Shown here: positions 11,741 through 22,732 of the stretch, in pieces
Position numbering within the stretch: position 1 is the first letter of the stretch
Layout: each line of letters begins with the position of its first letter
NCBI GenBank assembly: GCA_030295235.1
Contig: AP026141.1
Span: forward strand, 620,001 to 684,000
DNA: 64,000 bases
Direction of reading: 5' to 3'
From: Fistulifera solaris
Lineage: Eukaryota > Bacillariophyta > Bacillariophyceae > Naviculales > Stauroneidaceae
Made by a program: the position numbers and the translations under genes
Notes under the pieces: model-generated
Databases searched by the model: none
Told to the model about the DNA's origin: nothing
What the model saw: the letters and a program-made list of their open reading frames with translations, nothing else

Positions 11741-13471
11741 CGCTTGGCGCGTTTCTTAGCGTGTTTGTCATCGGCATCGCTCTCCTTAACAGCCACGTCT
11801 TTCACTCCTGATATTTTGCTGCTTCGTGTTTTCTTCGAATTTTGCGACGATGACGCGTCGTCGGCAGTCTTTCTCTTCCCATTCTTCTTGCGATCCAAAT
11901 TGGTGTCGCATTGGGACGATATTGACTCTTTGGGTGTTTTTTCATTACCCGTTCTGTTCTTTTCCGATTTGTTTGTTGCTTCCATAGTTTGTTTCTTACT
12001 CTCCTTTGCCATTGTGGCAAATGTATTGGGAGTGTAAACAGGTAACCCCAGAACTTTCGCCTGTTTTTGAATGGCCTTTCGTGGCAAAGAAGCATCCTGC
12101 TTCGACATCGAGTGTAAAGAGGAGCGCGCCAAACAACACACAAAGAAGCCATTCGTTTCATCTTCCAGTGGATCGACTCGAATCATGTGCTTTTCGTCGG
12201 TATCCTTGCTGCTGGCTTGTCCACGCCGTTTCCAATGCGCCAAAGCGGGGGGAGGGACTACATGCCAAGTCGATGGTAATTCCGCCAAGACGCGATGGAC
12301 TACGTTTTCATTTTCTTCCGCATTCACAGAACAGGTAGAATAGACAATATATTCCACTTGCGGAAATGAACAGGCATGTAGTAGCGCCTTGTATTGAAAG
12401 TACGACAGCTTTTCCAATCGTTCTTCTCCTTCATTCTCCTTCTCCGTCAAATGTTTCAATCCTTTGTCTCTCATCCCCGAACCAGAACACGTTGGATCCA
12501 GCAATATTCCACGTACGTTGAGATATTCCTTCGGATTCACAGTCAAAAAGTCTTGTTGCTTCGTCTGGATCAAGACACGATCGTCTCCATTGACCAGCGC
12601 CTCACACCGACGTTGCAACAATGCGTGCCGCTGTTTATCCCGATCCAAGGCGTGTATTGTGCATGGTTTCTGTTGGGTACCTGCCATAAATTGACTCGCC
12701 AAGGCGGCCAAATGAGTCGTTTTGTTCCCTGGGGCCGCACACGCGTCCATTAATTCCCAAGATTGGAAACGGGGGTCCGCGGACAGTAATGACACGAGAC
12801 ATAGTGCCGGGAAACAGGATGATTTGTCTTGCAATACAATCGATGTTTGTGGGTTCCATTTGCCTTTCTCTTTCTTGTCAGCATCGCCGGCCGTATGACT
12901 CAAAATCAAAGCGGTGGCGGACGGAGGTACCACCAACAAGTCGGAAACATGCGCATCCAGATAAATTGTGAAGTTTGCATCATCACTCATGATGGAACGC
13001 AACACATCTACCACTTGTTGTGTCGTGTTTTGACACGTGTTGACACGAATGTAACGGGGCCACGTATCGTCGTCGCTAGTCTCTTCTCCTGGACTCGAAG
13101 CTTGAATTTGCCGCAAATGCTTTCGCAATGCTGCTTCCTGTTGTGTCAATTGTCGTTTTAACTTTCCACCGCCACGAATACTTTGGTTGGGTCCTAATAA
13201 CAGCTCATACAATAAAACATACAACAATCCTTCGTTCTGCACGGTCACTGCTGGATTCTGGTGGACGTGTTTCTTCCACACCGCTTGCAAGGTCGGCAAA
13301 TGCTTTTGTACGTGACAAGCTTGTGCATACGTTGTTTTGGAGCATTTCAATTGTCCCGTCTTGTCATCAAAGACCAAACTTTTGAGACTCTTTTTTCGTT
13401 TCGACTGATCGGATTGTTCCCACAATTGATTCAGTAAAAGTCGCCGCCGGCTGATACGGAGAGGATGACAT
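11677..13471 (-). CDS. NSUN5: NSUN5/Rcm1-type rRNA m5C methyltransferase
   Basis: SAM-dependent RNA cytosine-5 methyltransferase of the Rcm1/NSUN5 group, which methylates the large-subunit rRNA. The N-terminal region has LLYELLLGPNQSIRGGGKLKR, typical of the group. The catalytic domain shows the SAM loop MDACAAPGNKTTHLAAL, motif IV LLDPTCSGSG and motif VI YSTCSVNAEENE with the two catalytic cysteines. The C-terminus is a long Lys/Ser-rich tail, consistent with the nucleolus. The long frame lacks an ATG. Removing one base from the T run 13391-13396 links it to ATG 13471 (MSSSPYQPAATF), giving about 597 residues. The 3' end is tandemly duplicated. Confidence 0.92.
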
Positions 13472-13975
13472 GATTTTTGTAAGAAGCGAAAGCTTCTGAT
13501 TGATGCGTTATCTCAAATGTCTTTTTGCTATGATTGCCATTCATTCCTTTATTGTGTTGAAGTCAAGAAAAGATTTTTTCTTTGAATTTTTTCTTGGCTC
13601 GCGCCGCATGCGAGGCAAGATGCAAGGTCGAACAGGATGACTGATGACTGACAGACGATAGCATACAGACGACGACAACGGGACTAAAAACCGAGTGTCG
13701 GATCTTGTACAACCTACATTTTGCACTATAGTAAATTTTGGCAACTTGCTAAGCGCCACCTTCAAGTCTTTTAACATCAATAACAAACACTAAGAGTATT
13801 ATAATATAAATATCTGTAAAGAAATCATTCATGCGCTGATATTCCGCATAATTCAACACGTAACACCAACTCAAAACCTAGCTTTTCACTTCGATCCAGG
13901 TCATTCATGAACTCATTCATCAATGCGTGCCTCGTAGCAATCATCTTTAATAGTGTTAGGTTTGTTTATAATTTT
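13472..13975. other. Intergenic region
   Basis: Upstream of the NSUN5-like gene and downstream of COG3 (both minus). AT-rich; I see no gene or repeat. Confidence 0.5.
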
Positions 13976-16192
13976 TTACTTGCTTGTCTTTAATTTTTGA
14001 ATCGTCTCTTCGATGGCCAAGACCGACGCCTTCTGCGCATCATCAACATTGTCGTCCGCCAGAAGCTTTCCTTTTACATCCTGCACCGCCTTGGTCAATT
14101 TGCGTAAAATGGGCTTCAATAAAATGCTCATCGTTCCTGGATTCTTTAAATACAACGTCATTTGCGTGGTGACATGAGTCCATTCCTGTTCCATCTTTTC
14201 GGGTTCCAAGCCACTGACTGACCCGTACACCACCAATCCCGGAGCCACGCGTTCGCAAATGTGATCAATGAACGCATGACACGTTTTCCGCAACGCTTCT
14301 TCCAAGTCTCGTTTCGAATCCAAGGATGCCTCTTGGACGGAGACACCCTCACGTAACAGTTGCACCAATCCATTGTCTTGTCGTTGAAAGATGCGTTGCC
14401 GATTTTGCAAAAAGCTACGAACAGCCTTACCCGTTTGCGAAAAATCCAGCTGGCGTTCGACACTGCGCAATTCCAAATCGAAGGGTGACAATTGCTCCCT
14501 TAAAATCAAAAAATGCTGAATGAGGAATAAATCACCATGCAAAGTACCATCGGCTCGTTTCTGCAAATAGTTGGCCGCCTGCTGTAAACTGGCGCACGCG
14601 GCTTGCACCGACGTCAAAGCCAAGTCTTCAAAAACACCCGGTTCCACGACACGAAAGATTTTGGACAAGATTTGTAAGACACTCCGAACCGGTGGGAACC
14701 AGGACTCGAACTGCTGCTCCAGCTGCTGTTCTAAAGTAGTCGGTGTCGTCGTATCTTGTGCCGTATTTGTTGCCAATAATTTTTCCGGATAATTCAAATC
14801 CGTCGGAGTCGCCTTGAAGCGTACTACTTGTTTCTGCAAAGCTTGGTGCGCGCAATAAATCAATCGTTCTTGGGCATCCGCCAAAATTTCGGTCAAGGCC
14901 CGTGCCGCCGCCAGTGCCGTCGTGGCCGCCGTCTTGCGTTCTTCTTTCAAAACGGCTACCATTTGACACAACGTATCCAAATCCAGTTCCACCACCAACG
15001 CCCGTCGAATTGTCCGATGCATCGAGGACGAACACAAGGTCGCCAAGTAATTGGGAAAGGTCGCATCACGACTGCTGTCCCCGAAAAAGTCTTCATACAA
15101 GGACGTCTCCATCGTACAGAAGCGAATCAAATAAACACTCGCCAGCCGTGTCATGGCGGAAGTACCGTGTTCTTGATGCAGCGTGTCCATGTGTTGACGC
15201 AAGGATGGCAACAAGAGTGCCTGACGTTGTGTACAGAACGTATTGCGACATTGCTGAACGGTGTCTTGATAAATCGGACTGGAGCGATGCATAATCTGAT
15301 GCAGAATTTTCCGGGAACGCGACGAAATGCCGTGAAAGCGTGTATAGATCAAACTCGCTTCCAATTGATCCGTACTGGGCTGGGCCTGTTTCATCAATTG
15401 TTGCGCGAGATGCACGATACGATCCGCCACGGCTTCTTGAATCAACGCGGTCGCCGCTTCTTGCAATTGCACGGCTCGTTTGTAATAAACGGCGTGTCCC
15501 GAATTCTTGTGATCCGCCGTCAATGCCATTTGATGAAAAAAGTATTCGACGGCCGCATCCAACGCATCCAAGCACTGCGGAAACTCGTCATCATCGACTT
15601 TGACTTTGGGCAATCCCCGGACGGTCGTTTTTTCCTTGAAAAGGACACCCAGTTGTGTCGCTGTTTCATCGACCGCATTGTAATGTTGCAAGGGACGACC
15701 AATGTCTTCGGCGTGTGCCGTCAATAACGTTTCTTCTTGTTGCAACCGATCGGCGGCCGCACTCAATTCTCCGGAATGTTTGACGAGGGCCGCGTGTCGT
15801 TGACTGAGATCGTGTGTCAACTGCAGAGCGCCCTGTACCGCGAGTCGTAACGAAAGGGAATGTTTGTACACTTGCGTCAAATGTTGGGCGGTGTGTTGTA
15901 CCATCGGGTGGGTTGCAGTCGTCGTTGTAGTAGAGTGTTGCTGGGAGTGTTTTGTTGTTGTTGTAGTAGTAGTTGTTGTTGTTGTTGTTGAAGTAGTCGT
16001 TTCGGTCGTATTTATAACGATGGGCCCTGCCGTCAAATCACCAATTTGTTGCAAGCGTTTCAATTGTGCAGAAGAACGAGGAGCAAATGTTTCGTAGGAA
16101 ACGGTAGTGTTATTATTCATCTGATTGTTGCTTCTCGACGGAGACGTCAACGACGCCGCAAGAGGACTGCTCAAAGCACTGGTGGTCGCCAT
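13976..16192 (-). CDS. COG3: Conserved oligomeric Golgi complex subunit 3
   Basis: Sec34/COG3 subunit of the COG tethering complex, which acts in retrograde transport within the Golgi. The diagnostic region is the coiled N-terminal part (about residues 100-190: QRHAALVKHSGELSAAADRL, then ETLLTAHAEDIGRPLQHYNA) followed by DDEFPQCLDALDAAVEYFF, the usual COG3 signature area. The rest is helical, as expected for a CATCHR tether. The frame is intact: 738 residues from ATG 16192, close to the usual 750-830. The 5' end encodes a low-complexity Thr/Asn tract, seen on the plus strand as GTT/GTA repeats around 15920-16010. Two short plus-strand open frames across it are shadows. Confidence 0.88.
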   Translation of the reverse strand: MATTSALSSPLAASLTSPSRSNNQMNNNTTVSYETFAPRSSAQLKRLQQIGDLTAGPIVINTTETTTSTTTTTTTTTTTTKHSQQHSTTTTTATHPMVQHTAQHLTQVYKHSLSLRLAVQGALQLTHDLSQRHAALVKHSGELSAAADRLQQEETLLTAHAEDIGRPLQHYNAVDETATQLGVLFKEKTTVRGLPKVKVDDDEFPQCLDALDAAVEYFFHQMALTADHKNSGHAVYYKRAVQLQEAATALIQEAVADRIVHLAQQLMKQAQPSTDQLEASLIYTRFHGISSRSRKILHQIMHRSSPIYQDTVQQCRNTFCTQRQALLLPSLRQHMDTLHQEHGTSAMTRLASVYLIRFCTMETSLYEDFFGDSSRDATFPNYLATLCSSSMHRTIRRALVVELDLDTLCQMVAVLKEERKTAATTALAAARALTEILADAQERLIYCAHQALQKQVVRFKATPTDLNYPEKLLATNTAQDTTTPTTLEQQLEQQFESWFPPVRSVLQILSKIFRVVEPGVFEDLALTSVQAACASLQQAANYLQKRADGTLHGDLFLIQHFLILREQLSPFDLELRSVERQLDFSQTGKAVRSFLQNRQRIFQRQDNGLVQLLREGVSVQEASLDSKRDLEEALRKTCHAFIDHICERVAPGLVVYGSVSGLEPEKMEQEWTHVTTQMTLYLKNPGTMSILLKPILRKLTKAVQDVKGKLLADDNVDDAQKASVLAIEETIQKLKTSK

Positions 16193-16594
16193 TTTTATTG
16201 TATCCGAACACACGAATTAAAGGATGCTCTTGTTTTCTTTGTGAAAACGGAAGCAAACTGATGATTGCACTGGCAGTAATATTTATTATAATCGTCAGTT
16301 ATGTTTGCATGTAAATGGAGCGAAAATCAAAAAGTCATCCGCGCCGCCGCGTCCGTTGTACGTACAAATTGGAGACCCGGATATAGAGTAAAGCTAATAC
16401 GGAGTAATAAGAGCTAAGGCTCCAGTGGAGCTGCAAAGTCATTTTTTCTCGTGAACGACAGCTTGCCCATTCTTTCGTGATTACTCCCCAAATGTTATAA
16501 GAATCAAGACAGACATAACGTAGTAATGAAAAATAGGGATTTTTGGGATTCTTAGAGCGACAACCTATCTTAATCTCCAGTTCATTGATTACAG
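16193..16594. other. Intergenic region
   Basis: Upstream of COG3 and downstream of the ALIX-like gene. No open frame, repeat or RNA gene recognised. Confidence 0.5.
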
Positions 16595-19323
16595 TTAGCC
16601 TCCCAACAGTTCATTCAATGCCTGATCCATATTATTGTTGTATTTCAGTAACGCCGCAACAATAGCATCGGGATCGAAATCCATAGCCAGGAGACTTGCG
16701 ACCTTTTCATCGTCAACTTGCGTCACTCGCGCGCTACCGTGGATCGAAACGGATTGAACGCCTGGATGGGTGGCCATGACGCGTGTCGGGGGCGCTGCCT
16801 CGGTTTGACTCGAAGTGCTTTGTCCATACGTCGCCGCCATGCGGGCATCTTCGGCTTCTTGGCGATTCCGTCGTAAACTGTCTTCATAGTCACATCGGTC
16901 AATTGCCACACGAGCGGACATGTCTTCGACAGCCAATTTCCATTTCTGCAGTTTCGGTAAAATGGAATCATAAAAGGCCTTGCCCTCTCGTAAATGATCC
17001 GTCAAATGATCCATTTCTTCCAACGCATCTTCCAATTTGACAATGAACGCTTCGCCGCCGGCTTTTTGTTGTCGGGCTTCCATGAACAGTTCGTTTTCTT
17101 TCAAAATCATGGCCAATAATTTGCCTTGTCGTTCAATGCTTTGCTCCAATACCAAAAACTTGTGTTGGAACGACAGTTTCGCACTCGCGGCCACTTGGCG
17201 GTAGGCTCCCTCATCGTGAACGCGATTCTTTTCCAATTCCTGCAGTTGCGGAACGATGCTCACCGTTTTGACTTCTTCACGAAGTGCCTGGACGAGTCCT
17301 TCACGATCTCGGAATAAGAGGGACAAATCGACCAAATGCTGGGAAAGTGCCGTGACATTGATGGCATTTTGATCCCCCGAAGATCCCGGAAACAGACGAT
17401 CCAGCTGCGACTTGCTCATGCGCAAGAGACGGAATTTGGAGTCGGTTTCCAACGTTTCACTCTTTTGTACGACTAAAGCATCGGATTCTTCCGCTTCCGT
17501 CATGAGTCGTTGGAAACGTTGCATCTGTGTGCGAAAGGGTTGCTGAATGTCTTCAATGGGATTGTTGCCGGACACGGCATAATCCGGATACGACTTGCGG
17601 AAATACCGATCCATTTCCAAGTCTTCATCGAGCTGTTGCGATACTTGTTTCAACAAACGTCGAGCTTGTTCCGCTTGATCTTGCAATTCCCACAATTCAC
17701 TCTTAATGTGTGATTCGCGACGTTCAATTTGTAACAACTGCACACGTTCCCACAAATCCTCTGGTACACCACCCCCGGCGAGTTCTTGTCGATACGCGGT
17801 CAAGCTGTGCGGCAGTTGAACGGCCGCCAGTGCTTTCCGAGCCCGTTCCGTGTGCTCTTCTCCCAAAAGGGCCTTGGCGTAGACCAATTGCTCCACTTCG
17901 TATCGAAAATCTTGCACATATTGTCGGGTTCGTGGAGACAAGACACTTTGAAAGAAATGATCGTGCAGCGATGGTAACAGTTGAGACAAATCCGGAGTCA
18001 TGTTCAGTGACGATTGAGTGGGAATTTCGGGCAATTCGTCGAGTGGTATCGGTCTCGGACCACCTTCTTCCAGCATTTCTTGTCGTTCTTGGATCATGTC
18101 TTGAACCATTGATTCCACCGGAATTTCCCACTTTTGATATTGCTGATTCCGCAAAGGAGAGGATGATGATGATGGAGAAGACAAGACTCTTCGACATGCA
18201 TCAACAGCATCAAGGGCAACATTCAAACGCGCCATCACCATGGCATTTTGTTGTTTCTCTACATGCTCCATGGCTTGATGATAATGCATCAACGCCGTCA
18301 TCCAGGATTCCCACGCCCGGCTCCAAACCGACCACTCTTGATACCGTTGCCGCAAAGTTGCATCGGATCCGACCGGCATCAATATCGCGTCAGAGTCGAC
18401 TTGCTGATACAGTGGAATTGCGGCAGCCGCTAATTTGGCCAACATGAAATGGCGAGGGCGCGGTAGTTTTCGAAAGGCCTCATAACTGGTACGTTGCGCT
18501 TCAGCCAGAATGGCGTACTCCCACATTCGCAACGTGTGTAGTTGAAATGCGATACTACTGGTACTGCACGCCAGGGCGGTGGTCAAGGACGCCGTCGACG
18601 TGGATTCGGGATACAATTCTTCCGTTCGCAATCGACGCAACAAAGCGGCCGCTGTACACAAATGTGCCCCCGTTTGCACCCATCCCGTCTTTTTGGTGAG
18701 ATCTTTTGCGTCGCGCGATATATTTCCAAAGTGCATAGATTCCAGATGATATTGGCCCGTTCCCATTCCAATCCACCAAATACATCGATGTGATCGGATC
18801 CGAGTGTCTGCCAGTGCGATCGGAAGGGATTCCAGCATGGTTCATCGGAATGATAGCGATTCCTGCTGTTACTATTGTCATCGTAGGCGTCATCATCTTT
18901 GAACGAATACGACGCATGAAACGTACTGCTCATTTTGGAAACGCCATCGGAGGGTGCTGGTCGCCGACTATGATCGACACATGGCAACCAAAAATACTCG
19001 TGTTGCAAGAATTCCGCCAAAGCTGCCGCGTATTCTTGCATGGACGGTACGGCTTGTTCCCAACACGTCGTGAAACTGTGACACGATTGTTGTAATGCGT
19101 GCGCCATCGTACGTCGCATGCGTTGCAATCGCTCTAAATCGGATTGACATTCCAACACGGTGGGCGGTCGGTCACTATTAACATCATCCTCACTCTTTCC
19201 TTGATGATTCAGCTCAGCATTATCTTGTTGATATTCGAGCCACGCTTGCAAAGGAGTAACGAGGTCTAAATCGAGTTCCACCGGAATGCGCAGGGGTAAG
19301 ACAAGTGTCTTGACCGAGTTCAT
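16595..19323 (-). CDS. ALIX/BRO1-domain protein with C-terminal UBA domain
   Basis: ESCRT-associated protein. The N-terminus (MNSVKTLVLPLRIPVELDL) opens a BRO1 domain of about 400 residues, including EWERANIIWNLCTLE and the helical hairpin after it. An ALIX-like V domain follows, about 400 residues of long helices (LLKQVSQQLDEDLEMDRYFR, FLVLEQSIERQGKLLAMIL). The end is not the usual proline-rich tail but a short UBA domain (VASLLAMDFDPDAIVAALL then NMDQALNELLGG). The expected role is endosomal sorting, membrane remodelling or ubiquitin-linked cargo handling. One base is missing from the TTT at 18723-18725; adding it joins CTLE to NISRDAKDLTKK. About 910 residues in total. The start is the first ATG, at 19323. 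Confidence 0.88.
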
Positions 19324-20747
19324 TTTGTGGCTTCTATTTGTCGTTTGTATGTAACAAAAAGACTATTGCTTTACGATCATCCACAAAATAAATTACCGCC
19401 GCGTCAGCCTCGAGCTGAAAGGGATGAAAAGGGACAATAACAACAATAACAACTCTAGAAACAACACAACGATAGATCGAATGCAAATGCAGGTCGATGC
19501 ATTTTTATTTGTGTGTGTTATTGCGGTTGTCTTCCTCTCTCTTTGCCGTCTCTGTCCACCGCAAAAGTCATTTCTACTGTTTAATCAACTCTGCAACAAT
19601 AACCGGTACCAAACCGTAGTACCACTCCACGTAACGAAGGTGGTTTCCGGTGGTACTCCTTCTCTGGCAAATAAAGTAGAGAACAGGGTGTCTGGTGTCG
19701 CTCCGTGCTCGCAAGATCGCATCTTCGGTCTTCAATGACACTGATAAAAACTGTGCGACCAATACCGTTGTGAAATGTCAAACGTTAAGTAAATAGCGAC
19801 ACTGAAAACGTATTGTCCGACGACGGTCATGATACACTGGTCCACTGACAGTAAGCATAAACTGTACAGATGTCCGTTCAGTCCCCCATCGGAATATCTT
19901 GAAAGCTCCTCCAAACGCCGGGCAAACAATCATTAGAAAGGATTTGCATGGATGAATCATCGAGAGCGTTTAACGACTAACGACACCAGTTCTCTTGCAA
20001 TGATGTAGTAACACATCGATAAGAAAGACTATTCGTTCATTGATTTCATTTCAGGTGATTTCAGACAGCGCTGAAGTCTAAGCGTCTCTCCGAGTCAAGT
20101 CGTTCGCGACGGCGTCCGCAATGTAAACCAAAAACGGATACAGCTGCGCAGATCATTATGCTAGATAATGGAATGTTCAGATGCTTACGTATCCTGGAGA
20201 TACCGGGCACGCGTCCCTCCGATATCCGAAAGATATATCAGGTACGAAGAAAGCGAACAAAATCATGTCGTCGAGAGTTACGCTTTGGTTACGATTACAT
20301 GTTTTGTTTAATGCTATTCTGAGTTATAATGGTTATCTTTAGCTACGGTAGCTGTTGGAGATTGAAACTTTCCTCTTTTTGTTTAGACAGGCGACCAAAG
20401 CAAGGACGAAAGCCTTTCAGTTTATTAGAGGCCGATAACTATAGTACCAAAAACTGTTGTCCGTTTTTCACCACGACTGATTTCAGTCATGATGTGGCTA
20501 TTAATTTAGTACTCAAACTATTATACTCGGCAATTTCTTCTCGTTTTTCGTTTTGAAAAGGATCGTTGCGGTTGCTGGATGCGAGATGCGAAAGAAAAGA
20601 TATATCGGCCATCACTTTCAAGTCATCACTTTTCAAGTAAAGATGATGAGAATAGCAATTAAGTTTTTCCGCTGAGAAGAACGACAATAGTAAAAGCAAA
20701 CAATAAAGAAGACAGAATGTCGAGTACTTCTGTGACTTTTTCTTTTG
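19324..20747. other. Intergenic region, about 1.4 kb
   Basis: Divergent spacer between the ALIX-like gene (minus) and the urease-accessory fusion (plus). It contains only short scattered open frames without recognisable domains. No repeat array seen. Confidence 0.5.
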
Positions 20748-22625
20748 ATGCGTCGCTTCCTATATCAGAATAGAACGACTCCTCATCACTGCCGTCGACT
20801 GTTATCGTCTTCGCCTTCTCTTTCGTCTCTACAAACTCATACTACCGAAAACAATCGCTCCAAACACTTTGGCTGGACGAAACATGGTTTTGGAAGGATT
20901 CAAGCGCGTTGTGAGAATTCTGCTACGACACAATTGACGCACATAAGTCATCGAGCCCCCGCACGTTGCATTCCGTTTCAACATCGCACGACCGCCGCGC
21001 CCGGAGCCATTTGTGTTCTCAGCAATTACGGTGGAGGACTTGTACAAGGGGATCAAGTCGATTGGAAGATTCATGTACAAAAAGAAGCGCGTTTGGGATT
21101 GATCACACAAGGAGCAAATCGGATTTACAAACATCAGTCTACTAGTAGTGACGAACCCATCAGTCAAACGACATTGCACGCCACCGTTGAAGCCGACGGA
21201 CTCTTAGTACATGCACCGGATCCCGTCTCGTGTTTTCAACATTCCCGGTATCGTCAGACGTCCCACATTCAAGTACAACACGACGATGACACTCGTCGAC
21301 AAGAATCCGTGTGTTGGATGGATTGGTTCAGTGCGGGACGACTTTCCCGCGGAGAACGATGGCAGCAAACGCAATTGGAGAATAATACCACTCTCGAAAT
21401 CATGGGAAACAAATCATTTGTGTGTCACGACAATACGAAGGCCCAGGCACAACACATGGGCCCCTTTTCCGCCTTTGGGACATTGTTGTTGTACGGACCT
21501 CAAGTGCAAGCTGTCGTACAAGAATGTTTGTCGTTGCAAAGTCAATTGGTTCGCCAGCACACTCGTATTCGACAGCATCCCCTCTTGTTGCGCGAATTGC
21601 GCGATTTGCCATTGTTGGCGGGACGGTGTGTGGTAGGAGTGAGTCACATTGAAACGAATAATCATACGGCGCCGTTGCACATGGTACGGTTTTTGACACA
21701 ATCCAATGAAGACATGTACCGATTGTTGCACCAGTGCTTGCTTCCATTGCAACCACAATTCCAGTACGCCTTTTATCAAGATCGTTTGCAATCACAACGT
21801 TCGGCAGCGGTCCCCGCAGTGACGACTCCGTGGCAAGTCAAAGAGTCGGCCACAACAACCATAACAACGACAACAGCAACACCCTTCTCAACGCAAGCGC
21901 AATGGCTGTCGTATTTGTTGTCGGATTCCAGCTTACCCGTGGGTGGATTCGCGCATTCGGCGGGTTTAGAAGCCGCCCATCAGTTGGGATTGGTACCCAC
22001 GGTCACAGAATTGGAGGCTTACATCCACGCCGTCGTGCATTCGACGTTGCAGATGGTGTCACCCTTGGTACGGGCGAGTCATGCTTGGGTGCGGGGTCCT
22101 ACGTGTGACGACTGGAATGTCTATACGCAGATTCAAGAGCTCGCGCATGCTCATTTGTGCAGCAATGAAATGAGTTGTCGCGTGTCTTTGGATCAAGGGC
22201 GTAGTTTGTTGCGGGTTTTTTCTTCGTGGAAAGAGGAAGAATCCAAGCCAGTGGTGAATGACAAAACAGCAGCCTTGGCTCGTATTCGTCGCATGTACAC
22301 GGAAACCTCCACTTCCTCCAACGCAACAATGCCTCACCATCATTTGGCTCCCATTTGGGGCGCTCTGACCGGTTCTTTCAGCTTGCCGGAAGAAGAAGCT
22401 TGTCATTTGTTGGGATATTGCGTCGCTCGCGACATTGTATCCGCAGCGGTCCGCATGAATTTGTTGGGTCCCATACATTCGACCGAACTTTTGGCCCGAA
22501 CACATGCGGCCGTCCAAGCGGGGCTGTCGGCAGAGACGACGACAATGTTGGGCGGATGCGCTCCGTTGGTGGATGCGATTCACCCTTGTCACAATGTGTT
22601 ATCGACTCGCCTGTTTCGTAGTTAG
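20748..22625 (+). CDS. ureD-ureF: Urease accessory fusion protein UreD-UreF
   Basis: One intact 625-residue frame holds two urease maturation proteins. Residues about 40-340 are UreD/UreH (GFGRIQARCENSATTQL, APGAICVLSNYGGGLVQGD, VCWMDWFSAGRLSRGERW). Residues about 375-625 are UreF (QWLSYLLSDSSLPVGGFAHS, IVSAAVRMNLLGP, and the C-terminal RLFRS). UreD and UreF bind apo-urease and, with UreG, deliver nickel; the fusion fixes them one to one. A linker rich in Thr and Gln joins the halves. The N-terminus is Arg/Ser-rich (MRRFLYQNRTTPHHCRRLLS) and could be a mitochondrial presequence or just a tail. ATG 20748 is the first in frame. Urease and UreG are not in the window. Confidence 0.93.
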   Translation: MRRFLYQNRTTPHHCRRLLSSSPSLSSLQTHTTENNRSKHFGWTKHGFGRIQARCENSATTQLTHISHRAPARCIPFQHRTTAAPGAICVLSNYGGGLVQGDQVDWKIHVQKEARLGLITQGANRIYKHQSTSSDEPISQTTLHATVEADGLLVHAPDPVSCFQHSRYRQTSHIQVQHDDDTRRQESVCWMDWFSAGRLSRGERWQQTQLENNTTLEIMGNKSFVCHDNTKAQAQHMGPFSAFGTLLLYGPQVQAVVQECLSLQSQLVRQHTRIRQHPLLLRELRDLPLLAGRCVVGVSHIETNNHTAPLHMVRFLTQSNEDMYRLLHQCLLPLQPQFQYAFYQDRLQSQRSAAVPAVTTPWQVKESATTTITTTTATPFSTQAQWLSYLLSDSSLPVGGFAHSAGLEAAHQLGLVPTVTELEAYIHAVVHSTLQMVSPLVRASHAWVRGPTCDDWNVYTQIQELAHAHLCSNEMSCRVSLDQGRSLLRVFSSWKEEESKPVVNDKTAALARIRRMYTETSTSSNATMPHHHLAPIWGALTGSFSLPEEEACHLLGYCVARDIVSAAVRMNLLGPIHSTELLARTHAAVQAGLSAETTTMLGGCAPLVDAIHPCHNVLSTRLFRS

Positions 22626-22732
22626 TTGTTCTTGGTAGCCTCTCTGTGGACTTGATTTTGGAAATGAAAAGGACTAATAGTGTATTCATCTAAAAGTTTG
22701 TTTGATATTTTTGTTATTTTCTTGCTATGCTC

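Noticed and set aside
14828-15727. A 299-codon plus-strand open frame
   Set aside because: It lies wholly antisense to the well-supported COG3 coding sequence, and its composition is that of a shadow frame.
18727-18838. ATG 18838 as the start of the ALIX-like protein
   Set aside because: The first residues of that frame are unrelated to BRO1. The true N-terminal BRO1 sequence lies in the frame from 19323, and one base in 18723-18725 joins them.
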